The notes under the pieces were generated by a model. It worked only from the letters and a program-made list of their open reading frames with translations, was not told the origin of the DNA and made no database searches. From Pseudomonadota bacterium (lineage in GTDB: Bacteria; Pseudomonadota; Gammaproteobacteria; Xanthomonadales; Xanthomonadaceae), in NCBI GenBank assembly GCA_023439425.1, contig JAEXNZ010000285.1, positions 1 through 6,757 on the forward strand: a stretch of 6,757 bases of DNA, read 5' to 3'. The position numbers and the translations under genes are program-made. This document shows positions 5,310-6,757 of the stretch, one piece after another (the stretch's first letter is position 1; each line of letters starts with the position of its first letter).

Positions 5310-6470
5310 GTGTCCCTCCAGACCACGCTGCCGTACTTCGCCCGCCCGGACCTGCTTGAGAGCGTCACCCGGCTGTTGCTATCCGGCGCGAACGTCACCC
5401 TGTTCGGGTCCCGTCGGCATGGCAAAACTTCGTTTGTCCGCTATGACCTGCTGCCGGCGCTGCGCGAAGCCGGGTGGTTTGCCGCGCGCATCGATCTCTG
5501 GCGCAACCGTGAGAATCCCGAGCTCGGTCTGGTGGAAGGGCTGGAGGCCGTTGCTTATTCCACGCCGCCGCGCAGTGCGCTGATGCGCCCCACGAATTTG
5601 TCTTCGCTGCGGGCCACGTTCAAGGTGCCGGGGGTAGATATTCAAGGGAACTGGTCGCCGGCAACCGGGCCTACGCCACACCCGGAGGTCAGCCTTGAGA
5701 ACCGTCTTGCCAATGCGCTGCATCTGATTGCAGAGCGCGGTACGCATTCCTTGATCGCGCTGGACGAGTTCCAGGCGTTGTCGGACAAGGGCTCCGACAA
5801 CTTCGTGGCCGCATTCCGCACCGCGCTTCAGGACGTCGAGGGGCGGCTGAGTGTGTTCTTTACCGGTTCGTCGCGCGACGGGCTGATGCGGCTGTTCAAT
5901 CGTTCCCGGGCACCGTTGTTCCGGTCTGCCGAATCACTCTCGCTGCCAAATCTCGGTGATCGTTTCGTTGACTCCCGGGCGGACTATCTGGACGAAGTGG
6001 CAGGAATAAAAGTAGATCGCGATGCAATGAAGCTGTTCCTCCCGCGCCTCTGCTACACCCCGCTGTTCCTCAATGAAATCGTGCGGATCATGCTGGTCAG
6101 GGGAAGCGCAGATCTCGATGCGGCATTCCACGAGTGGTATCGCGCAAAGTTCGACGACGAATATGCCCAGTGGTTCGCCGCGCTACAGGACGTCGAATCT
6201 GCGGTGATGGTGTGGCTTGCCACCAGCGGCCAGAAGACGGTGTATAGCGAAGAGGCACGCGAGGCCATGCGGCAGTACATTGAGGCGGACATTGTGCCCA
6301 CCACGTCGCGCGTTCAGACCGCCATCCGGCGTCTGACCGGCGAGCAAGCGCTTGAGCCGACCGGGGTTAATGGTGAGTACGAGATCGCAGATCAGGGCCT
6401 GCAGATTGTGCTGAGCAATGCGGTGAACCAGGATTTATTCAGAGCGTGCGTGAAGCGCCGCGCTGCGTGA
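5310..6470 (+). CDS. P-loop ATPase, ATPase_2/STAND-like, with C-terminal winged-helix-like region
   Basis: A 386-residue predicted cytoplasmic protein. Walker A is GSRRHGKTS (33-41) and Walker B is SLIALDEFQ (147-155) with Asp152 and Glu153. FFTGSSR (183-189) fits the sensor-1 strand. The opening PYFARPDLLESVTRLL resembles the helix preceding the P-loop in ATPase_2 (archaeal-type AAA) proteins. The C-terminal third, including PTTSRVQTAIRRLTGEQAL and YEIADQGLQIVL, looks like the winged-helix domain usual in this group. There is no signal peptide or membrane segment. GTG 5310 is chosen because AAGGA (5299-5303) lies 6 nt before it and the P-loop region starts soon after. The biological role is not visible: related proteins include DNA-associated and stress- or defence-linked ATPases, but no partner gene is adjacent. 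Confidence 0.75.
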   Translation: MSLQTTLPYFARPDLLESVTRLLLSGANVTLFGSRRHGKTSFVRYDLLPALREAGWFAARIDLWRNRENPELGLVEGLEAVAYSTPPRSALMRPTNLSSLRATFKVPGVDIQGNWSPATGPTPHPEVSLENRLANALHLIAERGTHSLIALDEFQALSDKGSDNFVAAFRTALQDVEGRLSVFFTGSSRDGLMRLFNRSRAPLFRSAESLSLPNLGDRFVDSRADYLDEVAGIKVDRDAMKLFLPRLCYTPLFLNEIVRIMLVRGSADLDAAFHEWYRAKFDDEYAQWFAALQDVESAVMVWLATSGQKTVYSEEAREAMRQYIEADIVPTTSRVQTAIRRLTGEQALEPTGVNGEYEIADQGLQIVLSNAVNQDLFRACVKRRAA

Positions 6471-6486
6471 TCTCACAGCCAACGCC

Positions 6487-6568
6487 GTAGAGCCACGCCC
6501 TTGAGGTAACCCCAAAAGTTGGACGGGCGTCCAAGTTATGGGGGTCACCTCACCTGCGTGGCTGCGCC
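6487..6568. repeat. GTAG-type (SMAG) REP hairpin, interrupted at its loop
   Basis: The left half begins with GTAG (6487-6490) followed by AGCCACGC (6491-6498). The right half holds its perfect complement GCGTGGCT (6556-6563), then GCGCC. Removing the 51-bp insert and one CCT copy restores a short hairpin with an 8-bp stem and a 3-nt CCT loop, preceded by GTAG. This is the form of the abundant Stenotrophomonas GTAG REP family. Such elements sit between genes, often near transcript ends, and are mobilised by dedicated TnpA-REP (RAYT) transposases, none of which is in this window. Confidence 0.7.
6502..6552. mobile_element. 51-bp palindrome of two IS3-like terminal inverted repeats, with CCT target duplication
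   Basis: The left arm (6502-6525) starts TGAGGTAACCCC and the right arm (6528-6552) ends GGGGTCACCTCA. The arms are complementary apart from three mismatches and one 1-nt gap, and meet with only two bases between them. The outer ends are TG and CA, as in IS3-family elements. Both sides carry CCT (6499-6501 and 6553-6555), a 3-bp direct repeat within the size range these elements produce. No transposase is present, so it looks like an IS deleted down to its two ends, or a minimal MITE. As RNA it would fold into a long hairpin and could act as a terminator. Confidence 0.6.
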
Positions 6569-6584
6569 TCACCCATCACCCCAC

Positions 6585-6603
6585 TGACGCGCATGGCGCG
6601 TCA
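6585..6603. terminator. Possible hairpin between convergent genes
   Basis: TGACGCGC (6585-6592), loop ATG and GCGCGTCA (6596-6603) form a perfect 8-bp stem, 10 bp beyond the stop of the minus-strand TonB-like gene. No T-tract follows on either strand, so termination is only suggested by position between convergent genes. Confidence 0.3.
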
Positions 6604-6613
6604 CCACAGATGC

Positions 6614-6757
6614 TTACTCCGCAACGAACGTCACCGGCACGCGCACCATGCTCCGCACCGGCTTGCCCCCATCCAGCGCGGGAGTAAACCGCCAGCTGGC
6701 CGCCGCTTCCTTCGCGGCGGCATCCAGTTTCGGATACCCGCTGGACCGGTCCAGCGT
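6614..6757 (-). CDS. TonB C-terminal-domain protein (3' end only)
   Basis: The last 47 codons of a minus-strand gene, ending at TAA 6614-6616 and running off the window edge. The sequence RSSGYPKLDAAAKEAAASW followed by RFTPALDGGKPV and RVPVTF matches the end of the TonB C-terminal domain: SSGYP...LD..A..A...WRF.PA, then a final V.V.F strand. In full proteins this domain lies in the periplasm and contacts the TonB box of outer-membrane receptors or, in TonB-like proteins, other partners. The N-terminal part is outside the window, so it cannot be told whether this is true TonB or another TonB-family protein. Confidence 0.85.
   Translation of the reverse strand, partial: TLDRSSGYPKLDAAAKEAAASWRFTPALDGGKPVRSMVRVPVTFVAE

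Noticed and set aside
1..6757. CRISPR array, tRNA, rRNA or intact insertion sequence.
   Set aside because: No regularly spaced direct repeats, no cloverleaf or rRNA-like stretch, and no transposase gene were seen; the only IS-like signal is the 51-bp end-to-end palindrome.

Overview
The window looks like chromosomal DNA of a high-GC gammaproteobacterium of the Xanthomonadaceae, most likely Stenotrophomonas. Two independent signals support this. The first is a GTAG-type REP hairpin (SMAG family, characteristic of Stenotrophomonas) near the right end. The second is a protein with a C-terminal XVIPCD domain, the signal that sends toxins to the Xanthomonadales-type type IV secretion system (X-T4SS).

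The left part (1-4076) looks like accessory DNA. A structured, gene-poor leader with nested inverted repeats (144-295) precedes a small SymE-like toxin-family gene (318-668). A small predicted lipoprotein of unknown function follows (745-1185). Next is a spacer that may hold a minus-strand coding remnant, and then a two-gene cassette. The cassette encodes a predicted lipoprotein (1475-2182) that overlaps by 8 bp a 471-residue protein with an HETGH zinc-metallopeptidase motif and a glutamine-rich XVIPCD tail (2175-3590). The pair has the standard layout of an X-T4SS antibacterial effector (X-Tfe) with its periplasmic immunity lipoprotein (X-Tfi) encoded just upstream. No secretion machinery is present in the window. 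About 490 bp of non-genic, possibly decayed sequence follows the cassette.

The right part (4077-6757) reads as more ordinary chromosome. It contains a small coiled-coil outer-membrane lipoprotein resembling Lpp/OprI (4077-4346), a strong intrinsic terminator (4381-4417), a secreted YkuD-type L,D-transpeptidase homologue (4454-5185), a cytoplasmic ATPase_2-like P-loop protein (5310-6470), and on the minus strand the last 47 codons of a TonB-C-domain protein (6614-6757).

Between the ATPase and tonB genes, a GTAG REP hairpin is split exactly at its loop by a 51-bp palindrome. The palindrome has IS3-like TG...CA ends and is flanked by a 3-bp CCT direct repeat. The two most interesting items are this minimal IS-end insertion in a REP loop and the metallopeptidase effector/immunity cassette, whose immunity gene has two credible start sites (exported and cytoplasmic).
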